Shown here: positions 1 through 5,965 of the stretch, piece after piece | Numbering within the stretch: the first letter of the stretch is position 1 | Layout: the number at the start of each line of letters is the position of its first letter | NCBI GenBank assembly: GCA_003242205.1 | Contig: QGUR01000195.1 | Coordinates: 1 to 8,462 of the forward strand | DNA: 8,462 nucleotides | Direction: 5' to 3' | From: Chloroflexota bacterium | Lineage (GTDB): Bacteria; Chloroflexota; Anaerolineae; Aggregatilineales; Phototrophicaceae | The notes under the pieces: model-generated | Told to the model about the DNA's origin: nothing | Database searches by the model: none | Seen by the model: the letters and a program-made list of their open reading frames with translations, nothing else | Translations under genes and position numbers: made by a program

Positions 1-7
1 CTCCCTT
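1..7 (-). promoter_or_regulatory. Candidate ribosome binding site of a gene beginning beyond the left edge
   Basis: On the minus strand the last seven bases of the window read AAGGGAG, a good Shine-Dalgarno sequence. With the TATAAT box at 62-67 upstream of it, this suggests that a further minus-strand gene starts a few bases outside the window. The start codon itself is not visible. Confidence 0.4.
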
Positions 8-61
8 GGAAACAGCGAATGATCGGCGTTGCGCAGAGCGTCCAACGTCAACGCGCGACTC

Positions 62-67
62 ATTATA
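62..67 (-). promoter_or_regulatory. Candidate -10 box (TATAAT) for the gene beyond the left edge
   Basis: The minus strand has a perfect TATAAT here, inside the 104-base gene-free stretch after the first membrane-protein gene. No good TTGACA-type -35 is found at the usual distance. The sequence GGAACC lies 15 bases upstream. The leader would be roughly 60 bases and runs into the AAGGGAG motif at the window edge. The rest of 1-104 holds nothing else I can support. Confidence 0.35.
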
Positions 68-104
68 CATGGGATAGCTGCTGGTTCCGGGAATTACCTC
101 TGGC

Positions 105-1310
105 CTACATCTGGGCTGCGCCGAACGCCTGCGCCAGCACCAGACTGAGCGTGAAGACGCCGCAGGCGAACAGCAGGGCCAGCGCCAGACCGCCGAGAAA
201 GATCGACAGGCAGCCGCGCGCCGTGCCAAAGTCGTAGGCATCGCCTGTCAGCTTGCCCGCCCAGACTAGCGTGCCGATCGTGAATGCCAGCGAAACGAGT
301 GAAAACGCCGGGTTGAACGTATCGCCATCGTTTAGAAAGGCCGGCAACAGAGAGATCACCGTGGAAATCGGGACCAGCACGGTGAAGTACAGGGTCGTGC
401 GGCGAATGAGGCCGACCAGCGTGCCTTCTCCGCCCATGACGGTCGTTGCCACCAGATGAACGGCTCCGTCCGTCAGCAACAGCATGATCGCGCTGATAAG
501 GGCGTAAAGAATGCCATAGAGACCGGCGAGGGGCAGCGATATATTGGCCGTGGTCAGGCCCTCCAGTCCCATTATGCCGGGCACGACATTGCCTCCGCCG
601 GCGGCCATGCCGGCAAGGATGAATTCGACCAGCGCCTGCAGGGCAACCAGCGTCGTGACGAAGGCAATCGCGCCGTTGACCAGCCCGTAAATGCCGAGGT
701 CCAGCAGCGCCGGGCCCCAGTCCTGATCCTGCGTTTTACGCTTTCTACGCGCCCGCCCGCTTCCACCATCGCCGCCGCTCAGACGATCCAGCAGCGCATC
801 GCGCGCTTCGGGGTCGCTCAGGGTTGCGACTGCGCCGCGCGCCCCTTGCCCGGTCAGGTCTATGGCCATGTTCAGAAATACCGAATCCTGCGCCAGATAC
901 GGGTTTGCGTCGAGCGCTTTGGCCATCATCTCGACTGCTTTCACCGCATCCTGACGGACATGAAAATCGAGCGCGCGGTCGAAATAGCTTTTGGCCCGTT
1001 CGATGTTACGCTTCGAAACCGGTTTGGCGGGCGCTTCGTCGCGGCTGCCGGTTTCTTCCAGGGGCGAAAGCAGCGATTCCAGACTGGTTTCCGGCGGCGC
1101 GGCTGGCGTCGTTTCAGGCGCGGCATTCGCCTTGATGTAGCGCCCGGCCTTGTAGGCCAGCTCGCGTAGTGCCGGGTCGGGGTCGTTCCTGTAAACTTCC
1201 GCCAGCGGGCGCAAGGCAGCCGGGTCCTTTTGCTTGCCAAGCGCGATGATCGCCTGACGGCGCACTTGTGGATCAGCGCTGCGTAGCTGCTCGACATACA
1301 GATCCAGCAT
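105..1310 (-). CDS. HEAT-repeat / TPR-like / Yip1-like multi-pass membrane protein (paralogue A)
   Basis: Predicted 401-residue integral membrane protein of unknown function. Residues 1-60 look like HEAT-repeat helices (VRRQAIIALG, LRPLAEVY, LRELAYKAGRYIKA). Residues 61-97 are a Pro/Ala/Glu-rich linker, and 98-152 resemble a TPR pair (AKSYFDRALDFHVRQDAVKA, then MMAKALDANP). A basic stretch RARRKRK (about 186-192) precedes the membrane part. Likely spans are about 205-232, 260-282, 305-325, 336-352 and 366-393. The segment HLVATTVMGGEGTLVG (285-300) between spans resembles the GG-x-G loop of Yip1-domain proteins. The ATG at 1310 was chosen over an upstream GTG (1382) because GGGGAG sits 9 bases before it and the paralogue at 1480-2694 starts at the matching place. 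The Yip1 assignment is by pattern only. The soluble N-terminus would be a cytoplasmic protein-binding module. Confidence 0.85.
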   Translation of the reverse strand: MLDLYVEQLRSADPQVRRQAIIALGKQKDPAALRPLAEVYRNDPDPALRELAYKAGRYIKANAAPETTPAAPPETSLESLLSPLEETGSRDEAPAKPVSKRNIERAKSYFDRALDFHVRQDAVKAVEMMAKALDANPYLAQDSVFLNMAIDLTGQGARGAVATLSDPEARDALLDRLSGGDGGSGRARRKRKTQDQDWGPALLDLGIYGLVNGAIAFVTTLVALQALVEFILAGMAAGGGNVVPGIMGLEGLTTANISLPLAGLYGILYALISAIMLLLTDGAVHLVATTVMGGEGTLVGLIRRTTLYFTVLVPISTVISLLPAFLNDGDTFNPAFSLVSLAFTIGTLVWAGKLTGDAYDFGTARGCLSIFLGGLALALLFACGVFTLSLVLAQAFGAAQM

Positions 1311-1420
1311 CTTTTCAGGCTCCCCGGTGATTCTCCCCGGCACAACACGCCGGCAGCCACTGCCGCGCCTTGTGCGTAACACGAATAAGAGTCAACTTAG
1401 CATACTGTAACTATTCGCGA

Positions 1421-1467
1421 GAAACCGATAAGACAGCCGCCATAAATCGCATGGGCTGTCTTACCGG
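1421..1467 (-). terminator. Inverted repeat, probable terminator of paralogue B
   Basis: Arms at 1425-1438 and 1454-1467 pair over 14 positions with one mismatch (core TAAGACAGCC / GGCTGTCTTA). A further CCAT/ATGG pair lies inside, around a 7-base loop. It lies 13 bases after the stop codon of the gene ending at 1480. On the minus strand the stem is followed by TTTCTC, only a short U run, so termination efficiency is uncertain. The remaining intergenic sequence up to 1311 has no convincing promoter. Confidence 0.55.
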
Positions 1468-1479
1468 CCTGATCGGGCG

Positions 1480-2694
1480 CTACAGAGGAAATTCGGGGAA
1501 GATGCTGGACAACACGTGGCCAAGCACCAGATAAACCAGATAGGCAATCGCGCCGTTAGCGACCACGAGGACGATGGACGCGACGATTACCGAGATACAG
1601 CCGCCGCCGGAACTGAACTTATAGGCTTCGCCGATCCGGTCGCCGATTTTGATGAAAGCGAACAGCGAGTACAGCGCCAGAATACCGCCGACCAGAAGCA
1701 TTCCAACCGGAAAGCCGTGGCTGATGAACAGCCAGATGCTGACGAACGTGATGGCAAACACGATCAGCATGAAGCGGTTGAAATAGGAAATCAGCCTGTA
1801 CATCAGGTAGCGCAGCGTGCCGGTCCCGCCCAGATAGCGCGTCGCGCTGACATGAATGGCGACGCATTGCACCATCAGGCTGAGCAGGCCGCTGATGAGA
1901 AACGTGGCCGCCAGAACCAACAGGGCGGTCGCGTCGAGCGCACTGACAAACTCCGCCAGCTTAATGAGCACTTCATTCGATTCCGCCTCGCCATTCCCGA
2001 CCAGCGCGAGCCAGTTACGCAGGCTTTCCCCGAGGACGAAGAAGAGCAGCAGCGGCCCGGCGGTCACCAGAAGCGAGAACAACGTCAGATCGAGGCTGAC
2101 TGCCGTCCAGCGGAAGCTGGTTACCTCTTTGATGTGTTCGGCCAGAGCAACCTGCGCTTTGCGCTCTTCTGAAGAACGCACGGCCTGGCTGGCCCGGTGA
2201 TCGTCCTGCAACGCCTGAACCAGATCGGCCTCGTCGCAGTTGAGCAGACTGGTCGCCAATCCGAGAAAGAACGTGTCTTTGATCAGTTGCGGATTGTGCT
2301 GGTAGGCTTTCTTCACGCTCCGGATGGCTCTGGCGATGTCGCCATGGGTCTGAAAACTGAGCGCGTCCTCAATGGCGGCTCTGGCCGCGCGCTCTGCGCG
2401 TTCGGATACCGGCCGCGGCGCATCGACCAGCGCCGGAGAAGCCGGTTCATCTATGGTTTGCGTGACCTGAGAGGCGCTTTCACTCTGCTGTCCGGCCTGC
2501 GCTTTGATGTATCTTCCGGCGCGTAACGCCAGCTCGCGCAACTCCTGATCGGTTTCGCGCCGGTAAACCTCCGCCAGCGGCTTCAGCGCCGCCGGCTGCT
2601 TCGACCGGCCAAGCGCGATGATCGCCTGCCGCCGCTGCTCGATATCGGCGCTGTCAAGCAACCGCACATATTCCTGAATCCCCACACCCTGCAT
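1480..2694 (-). CDS. HEAT-repeat / TPR-like / Yip1-like multi-pass membrane protein (paralogue B)
   Basis: Predicted 404-residue membrane protein, clearly a tandem paralogue of the gene at 105-1310. Both share RRQAIIALG, AAL-PLAEVYR and the AGRYIKA block in the N-terminal HEAT-like domain (about 1-66). Both then have a linker, a TPR-like segment (about 97-150; ALSFQTHGDIARAIRSVKKA, then YQHNP) and a Yip1-like membrane part. Likely spans are about 198-222, 255-282, 306-325, 330-350 and 364-393. The GG-x-G loop reads YLGGTGTLRYLMYR (287-300). Both proteins share a G-x-AY-x-F...GC-S-I motif before the last span (here GEAYKFSSGGGCIS, 355-368). The ATG at 2694 has GAGG 6 bases upstream and is preferred to a TTG four codons earlier. 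Function unknown; probably a bacterial-membrane scaffold or adaptor, by inference from the architecture only. Confidence 0.85.
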   Translation of the reverse strand: MQGVGIQEYVRLLDSADIEQRRQAIIALGRSKQPAALKPLAEVYRRETDQELRELALRAGRYIKAQAGQQSESASQVTQTIDEPASPALVDAPRPVSERAERAARAAIEDALSFQTHGDIARAIRSVKKAYQHNPQLIKDTFFLGLATSLLNCDEADLVQALQDDHRASQAVRSSEERKAQVALAEHIKEVTSFRWTAVSLDLTLFSLLVTAGPLLLFFVLGESLRNWLALVGNGEAESNEVLIKLAEFVSALDATALLVLAATFLISGLLSLMVQCVAIHVSATRYLGGTGTLRYLMYRLISYFNRFMLIVFAITFVSIWLFISHGFPVGMLLVGGILALYSLFAFIKIGDRIGEAYKFSSGGGCISVIVASIVLVVANGAIAYLVYLVLGHVLSSIFPEFPL

Positions 2695-2728
2695 CCTGAA
2701 CCTCAATCATCTCATGCTCTCGCTCTCC

Positions 2729-2734
2729 ATTATG
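2729..2734 (-). promoter_or_regulatory. Possible -10 box (CATAAT) for paralogue B
   Basis: Minus-strand CATAAT lies 35 bases upstream of the ATG at 2694. There is no recognisable -35 hexamer at 16-18 bases, so this rests on the single box and its spacing. Confidence 0.3.
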
Positions 2735-2760
2735 CATGAAGATTGGATAAACGAGGCTTA

Positions 2761-2783
2761 GGTTTTCTAAAAGCAGAACAACC
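2761..2783 (-). terminator. Weak bulged hairpin after thpR
   Basis: GGTTTTCT (2761-2768) pairs with AGAA-C-AACC (2775-2783) with one bulged base and a 6-base loop, 50 bases after the thpR stop codon. No U run follows on the minus strand, so this is a poor terminator candidate. It is recorded because it is the only fold seen between the two genes. Confidence 0.2.
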
Positions 2784-2833
2784 CTACCACAAGCAAAGTG
2801 AGGAATGGCACGGAGAAGGCAGCCAGACTGGAG

Positions 2834-3382
2834 TTAGCCCCGCAGCGGAACCTTCAAGAGCGGCGTGTATTCAGCGCCCTGAGGGGTGAGAACACTGGAA
2901 TAGAGGACAAACTCTGAAACCGGAAACGCCTCGCTCTGGAATTGCTCGTAGCGCTGGAGAAACCGGGAGACTTCGCGCTCCACCCGCGGCAGGCGCAGAC
3001 GAGCCAGCGTGATGTGTGGAGTAAAGGGGCGATCCTCTTCCTCAAACCCGGCTGCAAGGACAGCGCGCTCTACCTGCCCGTAGAGAACCTGCAGCGCGGG
3101 CGGCGATTTGACGCCCACCCACAGGACGCGCGCCGGTTTGCGACCGCCGGACGGAAAACAGCCGACGCCGCGCAGCGACAACTCGAACGGATCGGCCTTC
3201 ACAAGCTCTAGCTGTTTGCGGATGACCGGCAGGCGGTCTTCCGCGATGTCGTCGCCCAGAAAGCGCAGCGTCAGATGGTAGGCCGAACGCCTGACCCAGT
3301 TTGCGCCGGGGATGTCGGCGCGTAGCGCTTCCAGTTGGTTTTTCACGGCGTCAGATAGATCAATCGCGATAAACAGTCGCAT
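2834..3382 (-). CDS. thpR: RNA 2',3'-cyclic phosphodiesterase (2'-5' RNA ligase family)
   Basis: A 182-residue member of the 2H phosphoesterase superfamily (LigT/ThpR). The family hydrolyses 2',3'-cyclic phosphate RNA ends to 2'-phosphates and can join tRNA halves by a 2'-5' bond; the protein is cytoplasmic. Both catalytic H-x-T-x motifs are present at the expected spacing: HLTL at 36-39 followed by RFLG, and HITL at 123-126 preceded by RPFTP. The N-terminus MRLFIAIDLS is typical of the family and the length is normal. The start is the ATG at 3382. Its upstream sequence has no strong Shine-Dalgarno, so translation may be modest. It is divergent from the gene at 3457, with 74 bases between starts and apparently overlapping -10 boxes. 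Physiological role in bacteria is generally unclear. Confidence 0.95.
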   Translation of the reverse strand: MRLFIAIDLSDAVKNQLEALRADIPGANWVRRSAYHLTLRFLGDDIAEDRLPVIRKQLELVKADPFELSLRGVGCFPSGGRKPARVLWVGVKSPPALQVLYGQVERAVLAAGFEEEDRPFTPHITLARLRLPRVEREVSRFLQRYEQFQSEAFPVSEFVLYSSVLTPQGAEYTPLLKVPLRG

Positions 3383-3399
3383 GGCGGCTTATCTTTAGT

Positions 3400-3426
3400 T
3401 TGCCCCAATCTCTGCTAGAGTATAAC
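3400..3426 (+). promoter_or_regulatory. Candidate promoter of the acetolactate-decarboxylase-like gene
   Basis: TTGCCC (3400-3405) and TATAAC (3421-3426) are separated by 15 bases, slightly short for a vegetative promoter. The -10 box ends 30 bases before the ATG at 3457. The -10 overlaps that of the divergent thpR. Confidence 0.4.
3419..3424 (-). promoter_or_regulatory. Candidate -10 box of thpR (TATACT)
   Basis: Minus-strand TATACT, five of six matches to TATAAT, lies 37 bases upstream of the thpR ATG. It overlaps the plus-strand TATAAC at 3421-3426, so the two divergent promoters may compete for polymerase. No clear -35 is visible. Confidence 0.4.
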
Positions 3427-3439
3427 AGGAAGCCCGCGA

Positions 3440-3453
3440 ATCCTCCGGAGGAT
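3440..3453 (+). repeat. Perfect 14-base palindrome containing the Shine-Dalgarno
   Basis: ATCCTCCGGAGGAT is fully self-complementary and ends just before the tandem ATG codons at 3454 and 3457. Its right half is the ribosome binding site (GGAGGA); its left half CCTCC is the complement. It could be an operator for a dimeric repressor or could limit access to the ribosome binding site. With no loop it cannot itself form a simple hairpin. Confidence 0.5.
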
Positions 3454-3456
3454 ATG

Positions 3457-4272
3457 ATGCCCGACGCTCGTTCAACCCTGCTTGTCTATAACACCGCCGA
3501 CCGCCTGCTGCGCGGCGATCTGTTTCATACGGTCACGACCGAGGATGTCCTGCGTGACCTGTCCGGCTATCCGGCGGACTGGCCGATTGTCGGCGTGGGA
3601 ACTACGAACTGGTTGATGCGAAACGGCGAGGTCATTCCCGACGGCACGGCGGGCAAACCGCGCTTTCTGTGGACCGACCCGGAAAGCGATCCGCTAGGGC
3701 GCATTCTCGATGTTTGCTGGAGGACACCGGCGGACGAAGGCGCGGTGCTGGTCACACCGCGCGTCGACAGTAACGACCGGCAGGCCAATTTCCCCTTCCT
3801 CGTGGTGGCGGTCTGCAATCCCGAAACCGCGCTCATCTGGCGGGTAAACGATCTGCCCAACCTGCACGAATGGCTGGTCGGGCAACTGGCCGCCAATAAT
3901 ATCGGCGTCGCTGGCGTTCAGGTCAAAGCCCGGTGTCGCCACGTTCGCACGACCGATGCTTACAACGTGCCGTTAAGCGGCATGGATCTAAGCAAAGGTT
4001 ACGTCGGCGAGCAGCACTTCCGGTTTGGGGAATATGGCGACAGCGACTGGATTTTCAACGGCGCGTACACCGGCAATCCGTCGCTGCATCCGTTCATCTC
4101 GGTTCCGGGCGTGCCGCTGCACCTGCACGGTTATCGCCCGGCGGAGGAAGATGGCGGGCATATCGTGGTTGCAGAAGTGGCCGAGGCAGTCGTGACGGTC
4201 TGGCCGCTGGATGACATGTTCATGAAACTGCACAACGTGTCGAAAGCGATGAACCCGGTCAAGACCGTCTGA
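3457..4272 (+). CDS. Acetolactate-decarboxylase-like protein (divergent)
   Basis: A 271-residue protein whose layout matches alpha-acetolactate decarboxylase, the zinc enzyme that converts acetolactate to acetoin. Visible matches are G-x-GTTN...NGE (46-58; family GTFN..DGE, where the Glu is near the metal), PFLVVA (113-118), VKARCRHVRT (156-165; family IRIDGEFKYVKT region), VPG (216-218), and HLHGY...DGGH. The three histidines H222, H224 and H235 have the H-x-H-x10-H spacing of the family's zinc ligands. The family arginine expected just before V156 appears to be Gln155, so the reaction may differ. No acetolactate synthase lies nearby. No signal peptide is seen. The ATG at 3457 has the best distance to GGAGGA; ATG 3454 is the alternative. 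It is convergent with the next gene (9-base gap). The fold call is by manual motif comparison; substrate unknown. Confidence 0.65.
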   Translation: MPDARSTLLVYNTADRLLRGDLFHTVTTEDVLRDLSGYPADWPIVGVGTTNWLMRNGEVIPDGTAGKPRFLWTDPESDPLGRILDVCWRTPADEGAVLVTPRVDSNDRQANFPFLVVAVCNPETALIWRVNDLPNLHEWLVGQLAANNIGVAGVQVKARCRHVRTTDAYNVPLSGMDLSKGYVGEQHFRFGEYGDSDWIFNGAYTGNPSLHPFISVPGVPLHLHGYRPAEEDGGHIVVAEVAEAVVTVWPLDDMFMKLHNVSKAMNPVKTV

Positions 4273-4281
4273 CGCGGCGCT

Positions 4282-4887
4282 TTATCCCCGTTCGGGCTGC
4301 GGCGGGCGGGCATAGAGCCACCAGTAGATGTCGCGGGGATACACCTCCTGAAGCTGCGCGTCCCACAGAAAGTCATCGCTTTGCGTATAGCGGCGCAGGT
4401 TGGCATCGACCCGCCGCATCTTCGCCGCCAGATCGTTGTTCGGGATACCGGCCTCGTCAATCGCGTGCCAGAGTTCCTGAACAATCGTGCGGCGTAGCGC
4501 CTCAGGCAAATAGACGCGCGCGCATAGTTTCGGATCGTCGCGGCATTCCTCGAAGAAATGTTGCATGGCATCCAGACGTGAGTGCGCCTCGCGCACCATC
4601 TTTTCGTCATAGTGCCGCCGCCATTCGCGCCGCGTCTGCTCGTGCTGGTTTTCGGCTGCCTGCAGGATTTCACGCTGTTCGGGCGTGAGTTGTTCCCAGA
4701 ACGCGCGCAGCCGCCGCAGCCGCATCAGGAGCGCGCCGACCGTCAGGCTTGCCATGCGGCTGAAGCTGAAGAACCCGCCGCCCGCGCGGCCATAGAGTTC
4801 GTTGCCGCGCACGTAGTCCTCAAGACTCTGGGCCATCGCCCGCGCTTCCTTCAGGTCCTCATCAATGGAATACGTCTGTTCCGGCAT
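4282..4887 (-). CDS. Unrecognised helical, charged protein
   Basis: A 201-residue protein of a family I do not recognise. There is no signal peptide. Residues 9-30 are an acidic helix (DEDLKEARAMAQSLEDYV), then a Gly/Phe patch GRAGGGFFSFSR (33-44). A short amphipathic or weakly hydrophobic helix follows (46-63, ASLTVGALLMRLRRL), then a long Glu/Arg/Gln-rich helical stretch (about 66-112) that could be coiled coil. Two cysteines lie at 115 and 122. The C-terminus is aromatic (DIYWWLYARP, 186-195). The ATG at 4887 follows a strong AAAGGAG at 6-base spacing, so longer upstream readings are unlikely. It lies behind the strong terminator at 4953-4981 and therefore needs its own promoter in the 4888-4950 gap. 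A TACACT box there shares a 12-base motif with the promoter region of the gene at 5511. Its end is 9 bases from the end of the convergent gene. Confidence 0.75.
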   Translation of the reverse strand: MPEQTYSIDEDLKEARAMAQSLEDYVRGNELYGRAGGGFFSFSRMASLTVGALLMRLRRLRAFWEQLTPEQREILQAAENQHEQTRREWRRHYDEKMVREAHSRLDAMQHFFEECRDDPKLCARVYLPEALRRTIVQELWHAIDEAGIPNNDLAAKMRRVDANLRRYTQSDDFLWDAQLQEVYPRDIYWWLYARPPQPERG

Positions 4888-4911
4888 GCCATCTCCTTTT
4901 GCATTCGCAAC

Positions 4912-4923
4912 CAAGTGTAACGC
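4912..4923 (-). promoter_or_regulatory. Shared 12-base motif with TACACT -10-like box (copy 1)
   Basis: Minus-strand GCGTTACACTTG, 25 bases upstream of the ATG at 4887, is identical to the motif at 5954-5965. TACACT could be a -10 box. No TTGACA-like -35 is present, though GGAACC lies 13 bases further upstream. Confidence 0.4.
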
Positions 4924-4952
4924 CCGGCAGCAGGTTCCGACCACTCCGGAAG

Positions 4953-4981
4953 AAACAAAAAACGCCCCTCGCAAGGGGCGT
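4953..4981 (-). terminator. Intrinsic terminator of the osmC-like gene
   Basis: A perfect 8-base stem, ACGCCCCT (4962-4969) with AGGGGCGT (4974-4981), encloses a CGCA loop (TGCG on the minus strand). On the minus strand it is followed by a U-rich run (TTTTTTGTTT). It begins 20 bases after the osmC stop codon. This is a textbook rho-independent terminator. Confidence 0.9.
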
Positions 4982-5001
4982 AAATACACTCGTCTGCCGA
5001 A

Positions 5002-5454
5002 TTACTGAGCCGTACTTGCGCTGGCCGGTTCATCCGTCAGCAGTTCTTCGATCATGAAATTCGGCTGGGTGAGTACCCGGTGTACAGGGCATCTGCCCGC
5101 AATCTCCAGCAGCCGTTCACGCTGCTCATCGGTCAGTGGGCCGTGAAAAACCATACGCTGCCGCAGCTCGTTGACGACATCGGATTCGCCGGAGTAGGCG
5201 GGATACTCGTCTTTCTTGAACTTCTCTATGGTGACGTCGATTTCCACGCCTTCCAGCGGCCAGCCCTTACGCTGGGCATACATGCGCGCGGTGATCGCGG
5301 CGCACGCCCCCAGCGCGCCCAGCAGCATCTCCATCGGCGTAGGGCCGACGTCGCTGCCACCGGAGTCTACCGGCTCATCGGCGACCCAGACGTGATTCCG
5401 CGTTGCGATCGTCGTCTGATACGACCCATCCAACCGAACCTTTACGTTACGCAT
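5002..5454 (-). CDS. OsmC/Ohr-family protein (peroxide-detoxifying type)
   Basis: A 150-residue cytoplasmic protein of the OsmC superfamily, whose members reduce organic or fatty-acid hydroperoxides with a Cys pair as homodimers. The family signature is present: PVDSGGSDVGPTPMEMLLGALGACAAIT (28-55) with the first cysteine at C51, and the second at C122 in GRCPVHRVL (120-128). HGPLTDEQRERLLEIA (104-119) is the usual helix before the second Cys. Its short N-terminus and the GRCPVHRVL ending fit the YhfA/general OsmC branch rather than a classical Ohr, so I give no symbol. The start at ATG 5454 follows GGAGAG at good spacing. Upstream is an ECF-like promoter also found before the anti-sigma/trxB genes; downstream is a strong terminator. 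It is probably transcribed as a single gene in an oxidative or redox response. Confidence 0.9.
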   Translation of the reverse strand: MRNVKVRLDGSYQTTIATRNHVWVADEPVDSGGSDVGPTPMEMLLGALGACAAITARMYAQRKGWPLEGVEIDVTIEKFKKDEYPAYSGESDVVNELRQRMVFHGPLTDEQRERLLEIAGRCPVHRVLTQPNFMIEELLTDEPASASTAQ

Positions 5455-5468
5455 TTTTCTCTCCAAAC

Positions 5469-5497
5469 ACGCGCGATACTACCATATAGACGCGCGT
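5469..5497. repeat. Inverted repeat in the osmC leader/promoter (ACGCGCG...CGCGCGT)
   Basis: Seven-base arms at 5469-5475 and 5491-5497 are separated by 15 bases. They span the predicted -10 (CGTC at 5489-5492) and the start of the transcript. This is a candidate operator or leader hairpin. The arms are low-complexity CG alternation, so chance is possible. Confidence 0.35.
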
Positions 5498-5517
5498 TTA
5501 TTCGAGAATCTTACCGC
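5489..5517 (-). promoter_or_regulatory. ECF-sigma-like promoter of osmC
   Basis: On the minus strand GCGGTAAGATTCT (5517 to 5505) is followed after 12 bases by CGTC (5492 to 5489), then TATAT. CGTC lies 35 bases from the osmC ATG. The same 13 bases, the same 12-base spacer length and the same CGTC occur before the anti-sigma-like gene (7510-7538). GGTAAG to CGTC is 17 bases apart, typical of ECF -35/-10 spacing. The -35 half overlaps the stop codon of the upstream gene. Confidence 0.65.
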
Positions 5518-5918
5518 GCCGGCTGTTTGAAGCGGCGTACGCCCTGATAATGCGGGTTGCCCTGCACTTCGCGCCAGCGCGTTTCCCCGCCATCCGTGTG
5601 CCACTCCACGGCGTACATGCCGTCGATGTCCTGATATGAAAGAACGGGCGGCATCATCAGCACCTGGCGCAGCACACCGATCAGTTCCTTGCTTTCCTTG
5701 CTCGTGCGTAGCAGGAAATACTTGCCCGGCTGCCACTCGAACGTAACAGGCATGTCATACCAGCGGCCTTCCATTCTGAAAGGCGGCGTGTGTTTGGTGC
5801 AGGTCATGAAGATGTTCTGCAGGCGGTGCTTCCACAGGGTCTGGTTTACCCGCTCTTCGATGTAATAAGGACGTTGTTCCGGCGTGCTGTAAAACCACGT
5901 CCTCGAATCTGTCGTCAT
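5511..5918 (-). CDS. Unrecognised small aromatic-rich protein
   Basis: A 135-residue protein I cannot assign to a family. It has no signal peptide and no membrane span. It is rich in Trp, Tyr and Phe (TWFYSTPEQRPYYIEERV near the N-terminus; RWYDMPVTFEWQPGKYFLLRT in the middle), which suggests a compact beta-rich fold. A helix follows (about 73-90, SKESKELIGVLRQVLMMPP), then VEWHTDGGETRW (104-115). The ATG at 5918 has GGAGG 7 bases upstream. It is its own unit or the first gene before osmC. The 56-base gap to osmC contains the ECF-like promoter whose -35 covers this gene's stop codon. Behind it, on the other side, is the trxB terminator, so it has an independent promoter, possibly the TACACT box at 5954-5965. 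Confidence 0.75.
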   Translation of the reverse strand: MTTDSRTWFYSTPEQRPYYIEERVNQTLWKHRLQNIFMTCTKHTPPFRMEGRWYDMPVTFEWQPGKYFLLRTSKESKELIGVLRQVLMMPPVLSYQDIDGMYAVEWHTDGGETRWREVQGNPHYQGVRRFKQPAR

Positions 5919-5953
5919 GAACGAGCCTCCGCATAGCGCTGTTGAGATTGTGA

Positions 5954-5965
5954 CAAGTGTAACGC
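5954..5965 (-). promoter_or_regulatory. Shared 12-base motif with TACACT -10-like box (copy 2)
   Basis: Minus-strand GCGTTACACTTG, identical to 4912-4923, 36 bases upstream of the ATG at 5918. The TACACT box sits 38 bases from the start codon, like TATACT before thpR (37 bases). No -35 is recognised. The stretch 5966-6060 holds nothing else I can identify. Confidence 0.4.

Noticed and set aside
26..54. GCGTTG...CAACGC inverted repeat in the left gene-free stretch
   Set aside because: Six-base arms in repetitive CG-rich sequence with a 17-base loop; no supporting U run or conserved context.
1311..1382. N-terminal extension of paralogue A to a GTG at 1382
   Set aside because: The extra 24 residues are absent from paralogue B, are Arg-rich and low-quality, and the ATG at 1310 has GGGGAG at suitable spacing.
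1390..1395. TTGACT on the minus strand upstream of paralogue A
   Set aside because: No -10-like hexamer occurs at 15-19 bases; not supported as a promoter.
2712..2739. TCATGC...GCATGA short inverted repeat before paralogue B
   Set aside because: Only six bases with a 16-base loop; expected by chance.
4131..4673. Minus-strand 180-codon open frame across the 3' ends of two convergent genes
   Set aside because: Arg/Ser/Thr-rich shadow composition; both overlapping genes have better starts and, for one, family motifs.
4930..4945. GGAACC near 4940 and near 83-91 as ECF -35 boxes
   Set aside because: Spacing to the following TACACT and TATAAT differs (13 and 15 bases) and no CGTC follows; not a consistent pair.
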